Below, piece after piece: positions 8,264-17,283 of a DNA stretch of 64,000 bases. This stretch comes from Salibaculum sp035270045 (GTDB taxonomy: Bacteria; Pseudomonadota; Alphaproteobacteria; Rhodobacterales; Rhodobacteraceae): positions 1 to 64,000 of the forward strand of contig NZ_DATFIP010000007.1 of the NCBI RefSeq assembly GCF_035270045.1. Reading direction: 5' to 3'. The notes under the pieces were generated by a model, which saw only the letters and a list, made by a program, of their open reading frames with translations, did not search any database and had not been told where the DNA came from. Positions within the stretch are counted from its first letter, which is position 1; the number at the start of each line of letters is the position of its first letter. Position numbers and translations under genes: made by a program.

Positions 8264-9796
8264 GTGACCGAACTGCTGACCGCCGCACAAATGCGCGCCA
8301 CAGAGGGGGCGGCCATGGAATCCGGGGCCGTGACCGGGCTGGACCTGATGGAGCGTGCAGGCCAAGGGCTGGTTGCGGCCGTGTTCGCGCAATGGCCGGA
8401 GCTGGCGCGCGGGCCGCATCGAGCGATGGTACTGAGCGGGCCCGGCAACAACGGCGGTGATGGCTTTGTCGTGGCGCGTCTGCTTGCGGAGCGGGGCTGG
8501 GCGGTCGAGGTCCTGTTTTTCGGCGGCCCGGACCGGCTGCCGCCGGACGCCCGGACCAACCATGACCGCTGGGGCGGCGTGGTGCGCGACCTGGCGGCGC
8601 CTGGCGCGATGGCGGGGCAGCCCGCGCCGGACTTGCTGGTGGATGCGCTTTTCGGCACCGGGCTGGCGCGCCCCCTGGGCGGGCCTCTCGTGCCGGTGAT
8701 GGCCGAGACCGCGCGGATGCGTGCGCAAGGCGCGCGGGTGGTCGCGGTCGATCTGCCCTCGGGGTTGTGTTCGGACAGCGGGCGGCCCCTGGGCGGCTGT
8801 TTCACGGTTGATCTGAGCGTCGCATTCCATCGGGCCAAGCCCGGGCACCATCTGGCGCAAGGCCCGGCGCACTGTGGGCGGATCGTGGTAGCGCCCATCG
8901 GGTTGGAGGACCGGAAACGGGGGGCGGGCGATCCTGCGGGGGCTGTCACCTTGGTTGATCCGGCGCGGGAGGCAGGGGCCAAGGCGGGTTTGAACCACAA
9001 GTACGCCCATGGCCACGCGCTGGTCCTGTCGGGCGGGCCCGGCCGGACCGGCGCGGCGCGGCTGGCCGCCCGCGGGGCGCTGCGGATCGGGGCGGGGCTG
9101 GTGACGCTGGGGGTGCCGCCCGCGGCCCTGCAGGAGGCCGCGGCGCAGCTGACGGCGATCATGCTTGAAAGGGTGGCGGACGGGCCAGCCCTGGAAAAGA
9201 CCCTCGCGGACGACCGCATCAACGCGCTTTGCCTCGGCCCGGCGCTGGGGGTGAGCGCGGACAGGGCAACCCTGGTGGCGGCCGCCTTGCGGTGCAACCG
9301 TCCCACGGTGCTTGATGCGGATGCGCTGACGCTGATCTCGGGCGATGCCGCGCTTCTGGACCTTTTGCACGACACCTGCGTCCTGACGCCCCACGGCGGT
9401 GAATTCGCGCGCCTGTTCCCCGAAATCGCCAGGAAACTGGACGCCCCGGCGACCAGTGGCCCGGCCTATGGCAAGGTCGACGCCACCCGCGAGGCGGCGC
9501 GTCGTGCGGGCTGCACGGTTCTGTTCAAGGGGCCGGACACGGTGATTGCCAGCCCCGGCGGCGCCTGTGCCATCAATTCCAGCGCATATGACCGGGCGGT
9601 GCCATGGCTGGCCACGGCCGGGTCCGGCGATGTTCTGGCGGGGCTCGTCACGGGGCTGCTGGCGCGCGGACTCGCCCCGCACCGGGCTGCCGAGACTGCG
9701 GCCTGGCTGCACAGCAAATGCGCGCTGTCCTTCGGGCCGGGCCTGATCGCCGAGGATATTCCGGAGCGCCTGCCCGGGGTTCTGCGGACCTTGTAG
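8264..9796 (+). CDS. nnr: Bifunctional NAD(P)H-hydrate repair enzyme (epimerase / dehydratase)
   Basis: Repairs damaged NADHX and NADPHX. The N-terminal YjeF-type epimerase domain (~1-210) has GPGNNGGDGFVVAR near residue 60. The C-terminal ADP-dependent dehydratase domain (~225-505) has a glycine-rich LSGGPGRTGAARLA segment and the diagnostic ATAGSGDVLAG near residue 450. About 510 residues is normal for the fused bacterial form. The GTG start at 8264 (VTELLTAAQM) matches the usual family N terminus; an upstream TTG at 8240 is possible, and neither has a strong ribosome-binding site. It is divergent from glnB. Confidence 0.94.
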   Translation: MTELLTAAQMRATEGAAMESGAVTGLDLMERAGQGLVAAVFAQWPELARGPHRAMVLSGPGNNGGDGFVVARLLAERGWAVEVLFFGGPDRLPPDARTNHDRWGGVVRDLAAPGAMAGQPAPDLLVDALFGTGLARPLGGPLVPVMAETARMRAQGARVVAVDLPSGLCSDSGRPLGGCFTVDLSVAFHRAKPGHHLAQGPAHCGRIVVAPIGLEDRKRGAGDPAGAVTLVDPAREAGAKAGLNHKYAHGHALVLSGGPGRTGAARLAARGALRIGAGLVTLGVPPAALQEAAAQLTAIMLERVADGPALEKTLADDRINALCLGPALGVSADRATLVAAALRCNRPTVLDADALTLISGDAALLDLLHDTCVLTPHGGEFARLFPEIARKLDAPATSGPAYGKVDATREAARRAGCTVLFKGPDTVIASPGGACAINSSAYDRAVPWLATAGSGDVLAGLVTGLLARGLAPHRAAETAAWLHSKCALSFGPGLIAEDIPERLPGVLRTL

Positions 9797-9820
9797 TCCG
9801 GGGAACAACGCCCCGCCGGG

Positions 9821-10288
9821 TCAATCCGCGGCCGAGGCGACCTCGAGGCCGTCGGCATAGAGGATATGGCAGTCATCGAAGACCGGTTCCCACAGCGTCA
9901 GGCGGCGCGGCGCCAGCTGACGAACGAATTCACCGTCCAGCAGGCGATGGGCCTTGACCGTCGCCACCTCGGTTCCGAAGAGCGCCTTGGCGCGCCAGTC
10001 GCGCACATGCAGCCGCGTTTCAGCGCCAAGCAGCATGGTCTTGCCGGGGCGGGTGTGCCCCAGCGACCCGGCCTTGATTTCGACCGGGGCAAGGGTGGCG
10101 TCCTGACGCCGGAGTTCCTTGAGCACGGCGACACCGGTGTCACGGGTGATTACCTTGCAGCCCGGGACGAGGTCCTCGACCAGGGCTTCACCCTGCAGCG
10201 TCAGTACAATGGTACCAGCGGTCAATCCCGCAAAGGTCGTGGTCTGCGCGATCGGATCGGCGGTCTTGTCTCTCAGGTCCTGCTGCAT
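9821..10288 (-). CDS. Hint-domain-like protein lacking the usual cysteine
   Basis: A 155-residue protein resembling the Hint_2 domain of Rhodobacterales. The block GLTAGTIVLTLQGEALVEDL matches the usual opening CFTxGTLIxTxxG, except that the nucleophilic Cys is replaced by Gly. The family's late LFGTEVATVKAHRLL and WEPVFDDCHILYADGLEV segments are present. Without the nucleophile, autocatalytic splicing or cleavage is unlikely. AGGAG precedes the ATG. It is divergent from a second, longer Hint gene at 10490. It may be a binding or regulatory paralogue of that neighbour; this is inference. Confidence 0.72.
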   Translation of the reverse strand: MQQDLRDKTADPIAQTTTFAGLTAGTIVLTLQGEALVEDLVPGCKVITRDTGVAVLKELRRQDATLAPVEIKAGSLGHTRPGKTMLLGAETRLHVRDWRAKALFGTEVATVKAHRLLDGEFVRQLAPRRLTLWEPVFDDCHILYADGLEVASAAD

Positions 10289-10489
10289 GGCGTTTCTCGC
10301 TCCTGCTGTCGTTGCCTCGATTTTTTTCGGCAGATTGTGTCAAAACCACGGTGCTGTCATGTCCTTTCGATGTGTCCGGGCGGCCACAGCCCCTTACCGC
10401 CCCGGTTTTTCCTAGCAGTGTTGCGGTGAAGACTCTGCTAAGGTGGCGTCGAATAAAGATGCGTCGGTTGAAGCGGCGCCTGCGAGGCA

Positions 10490-11545
10490 ATGGCAAAGTA
10501 CGATTTCTGGGCGTTGGGCGAGACCTCCGTCACCGTTTCCGGTGGCGGACAACTCGATGGCGTCACCCAAGGGGACGGGTCGCATCTTGTCGGGCTGACC
10601 ATCACCCTCAATTCCGCGAGTTACGAGGAACTGACGGTCAAGGACAACGACTGGACCGTCGATGATAACGACGGCCAGCAGAGGTTGCACAAGGATCAGG
10701 ACTTCGACGGCCAGAGTTACGACAAGAACTCCACGGTCGAATTCGAATACCAGCTCACCCTCGAGGACCCTGATACCGGCATCGAGTACGAGGCCATCGC
10801 GCTGAACTTCGACAATTCCTCGCCCGCCTACGCCACGGTCGAGGGGCTGGTCTTCGTCGATGTCCTGCCGCCTGTCGGCGTGGCGCTGAACGTGACCGAT
10901 GCGCGCGAGGGTCCGGGGTCCTTGGGTCAGCCCGCGGTCCAGGTGGACGACCTGGCGGTGCCCTGCTTCACGACAGGCACCCTCATCGAGACACCGGACG
11001 GCCCGCGCCCGGTCGAGAGCCTGACCGCGGGCGACATGGTTCTGACGGTGGACAGCGGGCCGCAGCAGTTGATCTGGGTGGGGCGGACGCATGTCTCCAG
11101 CCTGAGGCTCGCGTTGCACCCGCAGTTGCGCCCCGTCCTGATCCGGGCCCATGCCCTTGGCCACGGCCGTCCGGCGCGCGACTTGCAGGTTTCGCCCCAG
11201 CACCGGATCCTCGTTGATGGCTGGCGCGCCGAGATGCTGTTCGGTGAATCCGAGGTGTTGGCGGCCGCGGCCCACCTGGTCAACGACCACACGGTGCTGC
11301 GCAGCGCGCAGGTGTGCGAACTCACCTACATTCACCTGCAATGCGCCGCCCACGAGGTGCTGATCTCCGAGGGGCTGCCCAGCGAGAGCTTCAATCCCGG
11401 CCCGGTGGTGCTGCGCCACATGGACCGTGCCGCGCGTGAGGAGTTGCAGGCCCTGTTCCCCGGCCAGGATCTGCTGGACCGCGCTCCCTTTGATGCCGCG
11501 CGCCGGATGCTGCGCCGCACCGAGGCGGCGCTGGTGATGGCCTGA
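10490..11545 (+). CDS. Hint-domain protein with a beta-rich N-terminal domain
   Basis: A 351-residue protein. Residues ~1-155 form an acidic, Asp-rich, beta-strand-rich domain without a classical signal peptide. Residues ~157-310 form a Hint_2 domain beginning VPCFTTGTLIETPDGPRPVE with candidate nucleophile C159, then VSPQHRILVDGWRAEMLFG, and LQCAAHEVLISEGLPSESF at the end. Such proteins are common in Rhodobacterales and often sit on secreted or calcium-binding proteins; their processing products are largely unstudied. The divergent neighbour at 9821-10288 has a related domain without the cysteine. The N-terminal domain may be the cleaved-off portion. Confidence 0.83.
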   Translation: MAKYDFWALGETSVTVSGGGQLDGVTQGDGSHLVGLTITLNSASYEELTVKDNDWTVDDNDGQQRLHKDQDFDGQSYDKNSTVEFEYQLTLEDPDTGIEYEAIALNFDNSSPAYATVEGLVFVDVLPPVGVALNVTDAREGPGSLGQPAVQVDDLAVPCFTTGTLIETPDGPRPVESLTAGDMVLTVDSGPQQLIWVGRTHVSSLRLALHPQLRPVLIRAHALGHGRPARDLQVSPQHRILVDGWRAEMLFGESEVLAAAAHLVNDHTVLRSAQVCELTYIHLQCAAHEVLISEGLPSESFNPGPVVLRHMDRAAREELQALFPGQDLLDRAPFDAARRMLRRTEAALVMA

Positions 11546-11613
11546 ACGATTTTACGCTCGCGTCCCGGGTCCGGCTTTGCTATGCGAGCGACGCCCTGTC
11601 CGGTGGGCGATGT

Positions 11614-11698
11614 GCGGGTGTGGCGGAATTGGTAGACGCACTTGGTTTAGGTCCAAGCGCCGCGAGGCGTGGGGGTTCGAGTCCCTCCACCCGCACCA
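11614..11698 (+). tRNA. tRNA-Leu, anticodon UAG
   Basis: An 85-nt class II tRNA with acceptor arms GCGGGTG (11614-11620) and CACCCGC (11688-11694), a long variable arm, a TTCGAGTCC T-loop region and an encoded CCA end (11696-11698). The anticodon stem CTTGG / CCAAG encloses TTTAGGT, giving anticodon TAG at 11648-11650, which reads CUA and other CUN leucine codons. Confidence 0.96.
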
Positions 11699-11827
11699 TC
11701 GGGACCCGGGCGTGCCGTCACCGCGGCCCTGAATCGGCTTGCGCCATCCCGCGCCGACCCCTAGAAGGCCCCTGATTTTGACCGCCGCGGACGCCTCCGC
11801 GGCCCCCATGCTATGGATAAGGACGAC

Positions 11828-13162
11828 ATGCAGGTCACCGAAACGCTCAACGAAGGTCTCAAGCGCGGCTACGAAATCACCGTTACCGCCGACGAATTGG
11901 ACCAGAAAGTCACCGACAAGCTGGTCGAGGCCCAGCCGGACGTCGAGATGAAGGGGTTCCGCAAGGGCAAGGTGCCGCTGCCGCTGCTGAAAAAGCAGTT
12001 CGGCCAGCGCCTGCTGGGCGAGGCCATGCAAGAGGCCGTGGACGGTGCGATGTCGCAGCACTTCGAGGACACCGGCGACAAGCCCGCCGCGCAACCCGCC
12101 GTCGAGATGGTGGATGGCGAGAGCTGGAAAGAAGGTCAGGACGTCAAGGTCAAGATGACCTACGAGCGCCTGCCCGAGGTGCCCGAGGTCGACTTCGGCC
12201 AGATCAAGCTCGAGCGCATGGTGGTCAAGCCCGCCGAGAGCGACGTGACCGAGGCCCTGGAGAACCTGGCCGAGAGCGCCCAGAATTTCGAGGACCGCAA
12301 GAAGGGGTCCAAGGCCAAGGACGGCGACCAGGTGGTCTTTGACTTCGTGGGCAAGGTCGACGGCGAGGCCTTCGAGGGCGGCTCGGCCGAGGATTTCGCG
12401 CTGGTGCTGGGCTCGGGCCAGTTCATCCCCGGTTTCGAGGAGCAGGTGGTCGGCGTGAAGGCCGGCGAGGAAAAGACCGTCGAGGTCACTTTCCCCGAGG
12501 ATTACGGCGCCGAGCACCTGGCCGGCAAGGCGGCGACGTTCGACTGCACCATCAAGGCGGTCAAGGCTCCGGCCAAGGCCGAGATCAACGACGAGTTGGC
12601 CACACAGTACGGCGCCGAGGACCTGGACGCGCTCAAGGGCCAGATCCGCGAACGGCTTGAAAACGAATTCGGCACCGCCGCGCGGGCCGTGGCCAAGCGC
12701 GCCCTGCTGGATGAGCTGGACAAGGCGGTCGATTTCGAGCTTCCCGAAGGCCTGGTCGAGACCGAGGCCAAGCAGATCGCCCATCAACTCTGGCACGAGG
12801 AACATCCGGAGGTCGAAGGCCACGACCACCCCGAGATCGAGCCCACAGAAGAGCACAAGGCCTTGGCCGGCCGCCGGGTCAAGCTGGGTCTCTACCTGGC
12901 CGAGGTCGGCCAGGTGGAGGAGGTCCAGGTCTCCGACAGCGAATTCACCCAGGCGGTGATGGAACAGGCCCGCCAGTATCCGGGCCAGGAACGCCAGTTC
13001 TTCGAGTTCGTGCAGCAGAACCAGCAGATGCAGCAGCAGATCCGCGCGCCCCTGTTCGAGGACAAGGTCGTCGATCTGATTCTCGACAAGGCCGACGTGA
13101 CCGAGAAGGAGGTCACCAAGGACGACCTGCAAAAGTCCGTCGAGGCGTTGGAAGACGAATAG
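11828..13162 (+). CDS. tig: Trigger factor
   Basis: Ribosome-associated chaperone and prolyl isomerase. The 444-residue protein has the N-terminal ribosome-binding domain with FRKGKVPLPLLKKQFG near residue 40, the signature loop that docks at the exit tunnel. An FKBP-type domain follows (~160-250; GDQVVFDFVGKVDGEAFEGG), then the helical C-terminal domain. The start at 11828 has AAGGA just upstream; an in-frame ATG at 11813 is an alternative. It is preceded by tRNA-Leu and followed by a strong terminator. Fairly acidic composition, typical for the family. Confidence 0.97.
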   Translation: MQVTETLNEGLKRGYEITVTADELDQKVTDKLVEAQPDVEMKGFRKGKVPLPLLKKQFGQRLLGEAMQEAVDGAMSQHFEDTGDKPAAQPAVEMVDGESWKEGQDVKVKMTYERLPEVPEVDFGQIKLERMVVKPAESDVTEALENLAESAQNFEDRKKGSKAKDGDQVVFDFVGKVDGEAFEGGSAEDFALVLGSGQFIPGFEEQVVGVKAGEEKTVEVTFPEDYGAEHLAGKAATFDCTIKAVKAPAKAEINDELATQYGAEDLDALKGQIRERLENEFGTAARAVAKRALLDELDKAVDFELPEGLVETEAKQIAHQLWHEEHPEVEGHDHPEIEPTEEHKALAGRRVKLGLYLAEVGQVEEVQVSDSEFTQAVMEQARQYPGQERQFFEFVQQNQQMQQQIRAPLFEDKVVDLILDKADVTEKEVTKDDLQKSVEALEDE

Positions 13163-13187
13163 GCAACGGCGCGAGGCTGTTGTTCGG

Positions 13188-13217
13188 AAGGGCCGCCGTC
13201 GTCGGGCGGCCCTTTTT
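13188..13217 (+). terminator. Intrinsic terminator after tig
   Basis: Stem GGGCCGCC (13190-13197) / GGCGGCCC (13205-13212) with a 7-nt loop, immediately followed by TTTTT. Confidence 0.9.
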
Positions 13218-13261
13218 GCATTCGGCGTGTCTTGCCCGCGTTTCCGGCCCCATGACGAAAG

Positions 13262-13292
13262 AAACCGCCCGCGGCCGGGGCCGCGGGCGGTT
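13262..13292 (-). terminator. Intrinsic terminator of the rpsF-rpsR-rplI operon
   Basis: Stem CCGCCCGCGGCC (13265-13276) with GGCCGCGGGCGG (13279-13290). On the minus strand it is followed by TTTCTTT. It lies about 30 bp past the rplI stop, back to back with the tig terminator. Confidence 0.8.
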
Positions 13293-13320
13293 CAAGTGTC
13301 GCTCTGCTGTCGGTGGACCG

Positions 13321-13956
13321 TCAGCCCTTGTCGGTGTCGTCCTCTTCCCCCTCGGGGGTTTCGACCAGGCCGGAAGTGCCTTCTTCGAGCTCGTCGAGCT
13401 GCGAGGCACCGATGTCCTCGAAAAGCTCCTGGATTTCGAATTCGGCGGCGGCTTCTTCCTCGGCGGCGAGGTCCTGGATGGACTTGCCTGAGGCCTGGAC
13501 CTCGGCCTCTTCGGGCGACCGGGCCACGTTCAGGGTGATCGTCGCCTCGACCTCGGGGTGCAGGTGCACGGTCACGTCGCGCAGACCCAGCTCCTTGATC
13601 GGGTCGCCGATGACGACCTGCTTGCGGCTGATGTCGTAGCCCTGGGCCGCGGCCTCGCGTTCGATGTCGCGGGGCGAGACGGAGCCGTAGAGCGAGCCGC
13701 CGTCCGAAGCCGCGCGAATCACGACGAACTTGGCGCCGTCGAGCTTCTGCGCGAGGGCGTTGGCCTCTTTCTTGGTTTCGAGGTTGCGGGCCTCGAGCTG
13801 GGCCTTCTGATCCTCGAAGGCCTTCATGTTCACCTCGTTGGCGCGCAGCGCCTTGCGCTGGGGCAGGAGGTAGTTGCGCGCGTAGCCTTTCTTGACGGAG
13901 ACGACTTCGCCCATCTGGCCCAGCTTGGCGACGCGTTCGAGCAGGATGATATCCAT
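13321..13956 (-). CDS. rplI: 50S ribosomal protein bL9
   Basis: Ribosomal protein of the L1-stalk base. It starts MDIILLERVAKLGQMGEVVSVKKGYARNYL, shown here in two halves: MDIILLERVAKLGQMG then EVVSVKKGYARNYL, the bL9 N-domain signature. At 211 residues it is longer than the usual ~150: beyond ~150 it carries an acidic, Glu/Ala-rich tail. Such tails are common in Rhodobacterales bL9 and are probably disordered. It is the last gene of rpsF-rpsR-rplI. Confidence 0.98.
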   Translation of the reverse strand: MDIILLERVAKLGQMGEVVSVKKGYARNYLLPQRKALRANEVNMKAFEDQKAQLEARNLETKKEANALAQKLDGAKFVVIRAASDGGSLYGSVSPRDIEREAAAQGYDISRKQVVIGDPIKELGLRDVTVHLHPEVEATITLNVARSPEEAEVQASGKSIQDLAAEEEAAAEFEIQELFEDIGASQLDELEEGTSGLVETPEGEEDDTDKG

Positions 13957-13969
13957 TGTGCGGGTCTCC

Positions 13970-14197
13970 TTACTTGACCGAGTAGGGCAGCAGGGCCAGG
14001 AACCGGGCGCGCTTGATGGCCTGGGCCAGCTTGCGCTGGTTCTTGGCGCCCACGGCCGTGATGCGGCTGGGAACGATCTTGCCGCGCTCGGAAATGTAGC
14101 GCTGCAACAGCTTGGTGTCCTTGTAGTCGATCTTGGGGGCGTTCTCGCCCTCGAAGGGATCGGTCTTGCGACGGCGGAAAAACGGTTTGGCTGCCAT
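13970..14197 (-). CDS. rpsR: 30S ribosomal protein bS18
   Basis: A 75-residue basic protein with PFFRRRKTDPFEGENAPKID at the start, KLLQRYISERGKIVPSRIT in the middle and the AIKRARFLALLPY end typical of bS18, the partner of bS6 on the 30S platform. It lies between rpsF and rplI with short gaps. Family length is normal. Confidence 0.98.
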   Translation of the reverse strand: MAAKPFFRRRKTDPFEGENAPKIDYKDTKLLQRYISERGKIVPSRITAVGAKNQRKLAQAIKRARFLALLPYSVK

Positions 14198-14226
14198 GAT
14201 TTATGGTCCTTTCCTGATCCGGTTTG

Positions 14227-14571
14227 TTAACGGCGTTCGCGACGGTCGTCGCGTTTCTGCATCTGCACGGAGGGGCCTTCCTCGTGCGCGTCGACCTTGA
14301 TGGTCATCACGCGCATCACGTCGTCATGCAGGCGCATCAGGCGTTCCATCTCCTGCACGGCCGGTGCCGGGGCATCGGTCCGCATCATGGCGTAGTGGCC
14401 CTTGCGGTTCTTGTTGATCTTGTAGGCCATCGTCTTGACGCCCCAGTATTCGGAATCGATGAGCTTGCCATCGTTGTCCGAAAGGACGGTGCCAAAATGT
14501 TCGATAAGGCCTTCGGCCTGCGCGTTGGACAGGTCCTGACGCGCAATCAAAACATGCTCGTAAAGCGGCAT
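14227..14571 (-). CDS. rpsF: 30S ribosomal protein bS6
   Basis: A 114-residue small-subunit protein beginning MPLYEHVLIARQDLS, with the RLMRLHDDVMRVMTIK helix of the family. The start at 14571 is chosen because GGAG lies five bases upstream and the N terminus fits bS6; a longer form from 14586 is unlikely. It is the first gene of the rpsF-rpsR-rplI operon. The 244-bp gap to the divergent gene at 14816 must hold its promoter, but I could not single one out. Confidence 0.97.
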   Translation of the reverse strand: MPLYEHVLIARQDLSNAQAEGLIEHFGTVLSDNDGKLIDSEYWGVKTMAYKINKNRKGHYAMMRTDAPAPAVQEMERLMRLHDDVMRVMTIKVDAHEEGPSVQMQKRDDRRERR

Positions 14572-14815
14572 GTGCACTCCATTCATTTTCGGCGCATTTC
14601 AAAGGGCGGGCAACTCGCCTTCCGCACCCGTCCCACGAGAGACTGCGCTGTTCATCTTATCAACGCGGAAGGATGTGGCCTTATACAGGTTGCAGGCCGC
14701 GGTTCAAGCCCGGAGCGAAAGGGGCGCGGGAGGGCGCAATGTTTCCTCCGCTGCGCCGCGCGCAGGCCATATTGCGCGGGCAGGACGGTGCAGGTCACTC
14801 ACGGGGGTCAGCACG

Positions 14816-15391
14816 ATGGTATCTTTCACCGAACCGCAACAGGCTTTTGTTGGATCCCGCGCCGTTCATGGCGCGGTGCGGCCGGATCAGCCGCAGGTCG
14901 AGCAGCAGTTCTGGGGCTACGAGATTGGCCCGGCCGAGTCCGAACGTGGCGCGCTGGCGCTGGCCCGCGGGGTCTTCATCCTGCTTGCCCTGGCCTGCGG
15001 CCTGGCGGCGGCGGGTATCTGGCTGATCCCGGGGGCGGCGGACGGGCTGGCCCCGCTGCCGCGCCTGGTGCTTTCGGCGATGCTGGGCGGCGCGGCCGCG
15101 GCGCTGCATGCCCGCGCGGAGGGGCACCGTGCGGTCCGGCTGCAGGTCGATACCGCGCGCGGCGAGCTGCGCGAGGTCACGGGCCCCGGCATCGGCCGGG
15201 CGCCGGTTCTGGGGGTTTACGGCTTCGATGCCGTCAGCGGGGTGGTGCTGCACTGCGCCGGGGCGCGCGGCCAGCTCCAGGTGCGGCTGGCTTGCGGTGA
15301 TGTGCTGCCCGCGGGCACCGGCGATCCGGCGGACCTGGAACCGCTGCGGGCGCGTCTGGCGGCCGACCTGCGCCTGCCGGGCGGGGCCTGA
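14816..15391 (+). CDS. Uncharacterised membrane protein
   Basis: A 191-residue protein with two adjacent hydrophobic helices (~50-70 and ~77-95) after a ~45-residue hydrophilic N terminus. A soluble C-terminal half (~100-191) has a beta-rich, arginine-rich pattern. It resembles small PH-domain-like inner-membrane proteins of Rhodobacterales, but I cannot name a family. It lies upstream of fabD on the same strand with an 80-bp gap. The ATG at 14816 was chosen because the hydrophobic segments follow at a sensible distance; the reading frame is open further upstream but without a good start signal. Confidence 0.6.
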   Translation: MVSFTEPQQAFVGSRAVHGAVRPDQPQVEQQFWGYEIGPAESERGALALARGVFILLALACGLAAAGIWLIPGAADGLAPLPRLVLSAMLGGAAAALHARAEGHRAVRLQVDTARGELREVTGPGIGRAPVLGVYGFDAVSGVVLHCAGARGQLQVRLACGDVLPAGTGDPADLEPLRARLAADLRLPGGA

Positions 15392-15470
15392 GACGCGCCT
15401 CCTTTCTTGTGCCGCCCGCCGGCTTCCGCTAGGTCGGGTGCGACGTATAAACAGACGGGACGGCACATCG

Positions 15471-16409
15471 ATGCGGGCATTCGTATTTCCGGGCCAGGGC
15501 GCCCAGGCCATCGGTATGGGGCAGGCGCTGGCCCACACCTATCCGGCGGCGCAGGCCGTCTTCGATGAGGTCGACGCGGCCCTGGGCGAACCTCTCTCCA
15601 GGCTGGTCTGGCAGGGCGAGATCGCCGAGCTGACCCTGACACGCAACGCGCAGCCCGCGCTCATGGCGACCTCGCTGGCGGCGATGCGCGCGCTGGAGGC
15701 TGAGGGCGTCACGATGGAGGCGGCCGATTTCGTCGCCGGGCACAGCCTTGGGGAGTATTCCGCGCTGGCCGCAGCCGGAGCCCTGAGCATCGCCGACACC
15801 GCGCGCCTTCTGCGCATTCGTGGCGAGGCCATGCAGGAGGCCGTGCCGGTGGGCGAGGGCGCCATGGCCGCCCTGCTCGGCCTGGATTTCGCGACTGCAA
15901 CGGCGGTGGCCGAAGAGGCCGCGCAGGGCGATGTCTGCCAGGCGGCCAATGACAACGATCCCGGCCAGGTGGTGGTCTCGGGCCACAAGGCCGCGGTCGA
16001 ACGCGCCGTCGAGATCGCCAAGGGCAAAGGCGCGAAACGTGCCATGCTGCTGCCCGTGAGTGCCCCGTTCCATTGCCGCCTGATGCAGCCGGCGGCAGAC
16101 CGTATGGCCGCGGCCCTGGCAGAGGTCGCCATTGGCGTGCCCGCGGTGCCGCTGGTGGCCAACGTGCGGGCCGAGGCTGTCAACGATCCCGACGAGATCC
16201 GCGCGTTGCTGGTGGCGCAGGTCACGGGATCGGTGCGCTGGCGCGAGAGCGTGGCCTGGATGGCCGCGCGAGGCGTGACGGAGGCCTGGGAAATCGGCGC
16301 GGGCAAGGCGCTGTCGGGGATGATCAAGCGCATCGACCGCGCGGTCGCCACCCGCGCGGTCGGCACCCCCGAAGACGTGACAGCGGCCGTCGGGGCGCTG
16401 AACGGCTGA
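15471..16409 (+). CDS. fabD: Malonyl-CoA:ACP transacylase
   Basis: Transfers malonyl from CoA to acyl carrier protein at the start of each fatty-acid elongation. The 312-residue length is normal. The N terminus FVFPGQGAQAIGMG and the active-site motif GHSLGE (S92) are diagnostic, and the PFHCRLM motif near residue 200 supplies the catalytic histidine. First of the fabD-fabG-acpP-fabF group. A GC-rich hairpin (GCCCCGCC 16416-16423 / GGCGGGGC 16428-16435) follows the stop without a T-run. Confidence 0.98.
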   Translation: MRAFVFPGQGAQAIGMGQALAHTYPAAQAVFDEVDAALGEPLSRLVWQGEIAELTLTRNAQPALMATSLAAMRALEAEGVTMEAADFVAGHSLGEYSALAAAGALSIADTARLLRIRGEAMQEAVPVGEGAMAALLGLDFATATAVAEEAAQGDVCQAANDNDPGQVVVSGHKAAVERAVEIAKGKGAKRAMLLPVSAPFHCRLMQPAADRMAAALAEVAIGVPAVPLVANVRAEAVNDPDEIRALLVAQVTGSVRWRESVAWMAARGVTEAWEIGAGKALSGMIKRIDRAVATRAVGTPEDVTAAVGALNG

Positions 16410-16492
16410 TCCGGGGCCCCGCCGTCGGGCGGGGCGACCCGAGGTCTGGGATTTTGTTGCCCCGAGCGAGGGGCGGACGGGAAGGAAGCACA

Positions 16493-17230
16493 ATGTTCGA
16501 TCTGACGGGAAAGACAGCGCTGATCACGGGCGCATCGGGCGGCATCGGCGGGGCCATAGCCCGCGCGCTGCACGGTGCGGGGGCCACGGTGGGCCTTTCG
16601 GGCACCCGCGAGGCGCCCTTGCAGGACCTGGCCGACGATCTGGGCGGCCGCGCCCACGTCCTGCCCTGCAACCTGTCCGACCGCGCGGCGGTCGATGGCC
16701 TGGTCAAACGGGCTGGCGAGGCGATGGGGGGGGTCGACATCCTGGTCAACAATGCCGGGATCACCCGCGACAACCTGTTCATGCGCATGGGTGACGAGGA
16801 CTGGGACAGCGTTCTGGAGGTCAACCTGACCTCGACCATGCGGCTGTCGAAGTCGGCCATCCGGCCGATGATGAAGGCCCGCTGGGGGCGCATCGTCAAC
16901 ATCAGTTCGGTCGTGGGCACCACCGGAAACGCGGGCCAGGCCAACTATGCCGCTGCCAAGGCCGGCCTGGTCGGGCTGTCCAAGTCGCTCGCCCAGGAGG
17001 TCGCCACACGGGGCATCACGGTCAACTGCGTCGCCCCCGGCTTCATCGCGACGGCCATGACCGATAAGTTGAACGACGATCAGAAGGCGGCGATCAACGG
17101 GCAGATTCCGGCGGCGCGCATGGGCACCCCGGAAGAGATCGCGGCGGCGGTGCTCTACCTGGCCAGCGAGGAGGCGGGTTACGTCACGGGAACCACGCTG
17201 CACGTGAACGGCGGCATGGCCATGCTATGA
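16493..17230 (+). CDS. fabG: 3-oxoacyl-[ACP] reductase
   Basis: NADPH-dependent SDR that reduces 3-ketoacyl-ACP. The 245-residue protein has the Rossmann motif TGASGGIGGA at ~12-21, NNAG at ~86-89 and the catalytic set S139, Y152, K156 (YAAAK). AAGGA lies shortly before the ATG at 16493. It follows fabD closely, as in most proteobacteria. FabG is safer than other SDRs because of this context and the near-textbook motifs. Confidence 0.97.
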   Translation: MFDLTGKTALITGASGGIGGAIARALHGAGATVGLSGTREAPLQDLADDLGGRAHVLPCNLSDRAAVDGLVKRAGEAMGGVDILVNNAGITRDNLFMRMGDEDWDSVLEVNLTSTMRLSKSAIRPMMKARWGRIVNISSVVGTTGNAGQANYAAAKAGLVGLSKSLAQEVATRGITVNCVAPGFIATAMTDKLNDDQKAAINGQIPAARMGTPEEIAAAVLYLASEEAGYVTGTTLHVNGGMAML

Positions 17231-17255
17231 GCCGCGATGGCGGGTCTGAAAGCGT

Positions 17256-17283
17256 TTGCGTCGCCGGGAATCTCTGATATAGG
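17256..17283 (+). promoter_or_regulatory. Possible promoter for acpP
   Basis: TTGCGT (17256-17261), a 16-bp spacer and TATAGG (17278-17283) in the 195-bp fabG-acpP gap. Separate strong expression of acpP would be expected. A GGACGGG...CCCGTCC hairpin lies downstream near 17297-17325. Confidence 0.4.
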
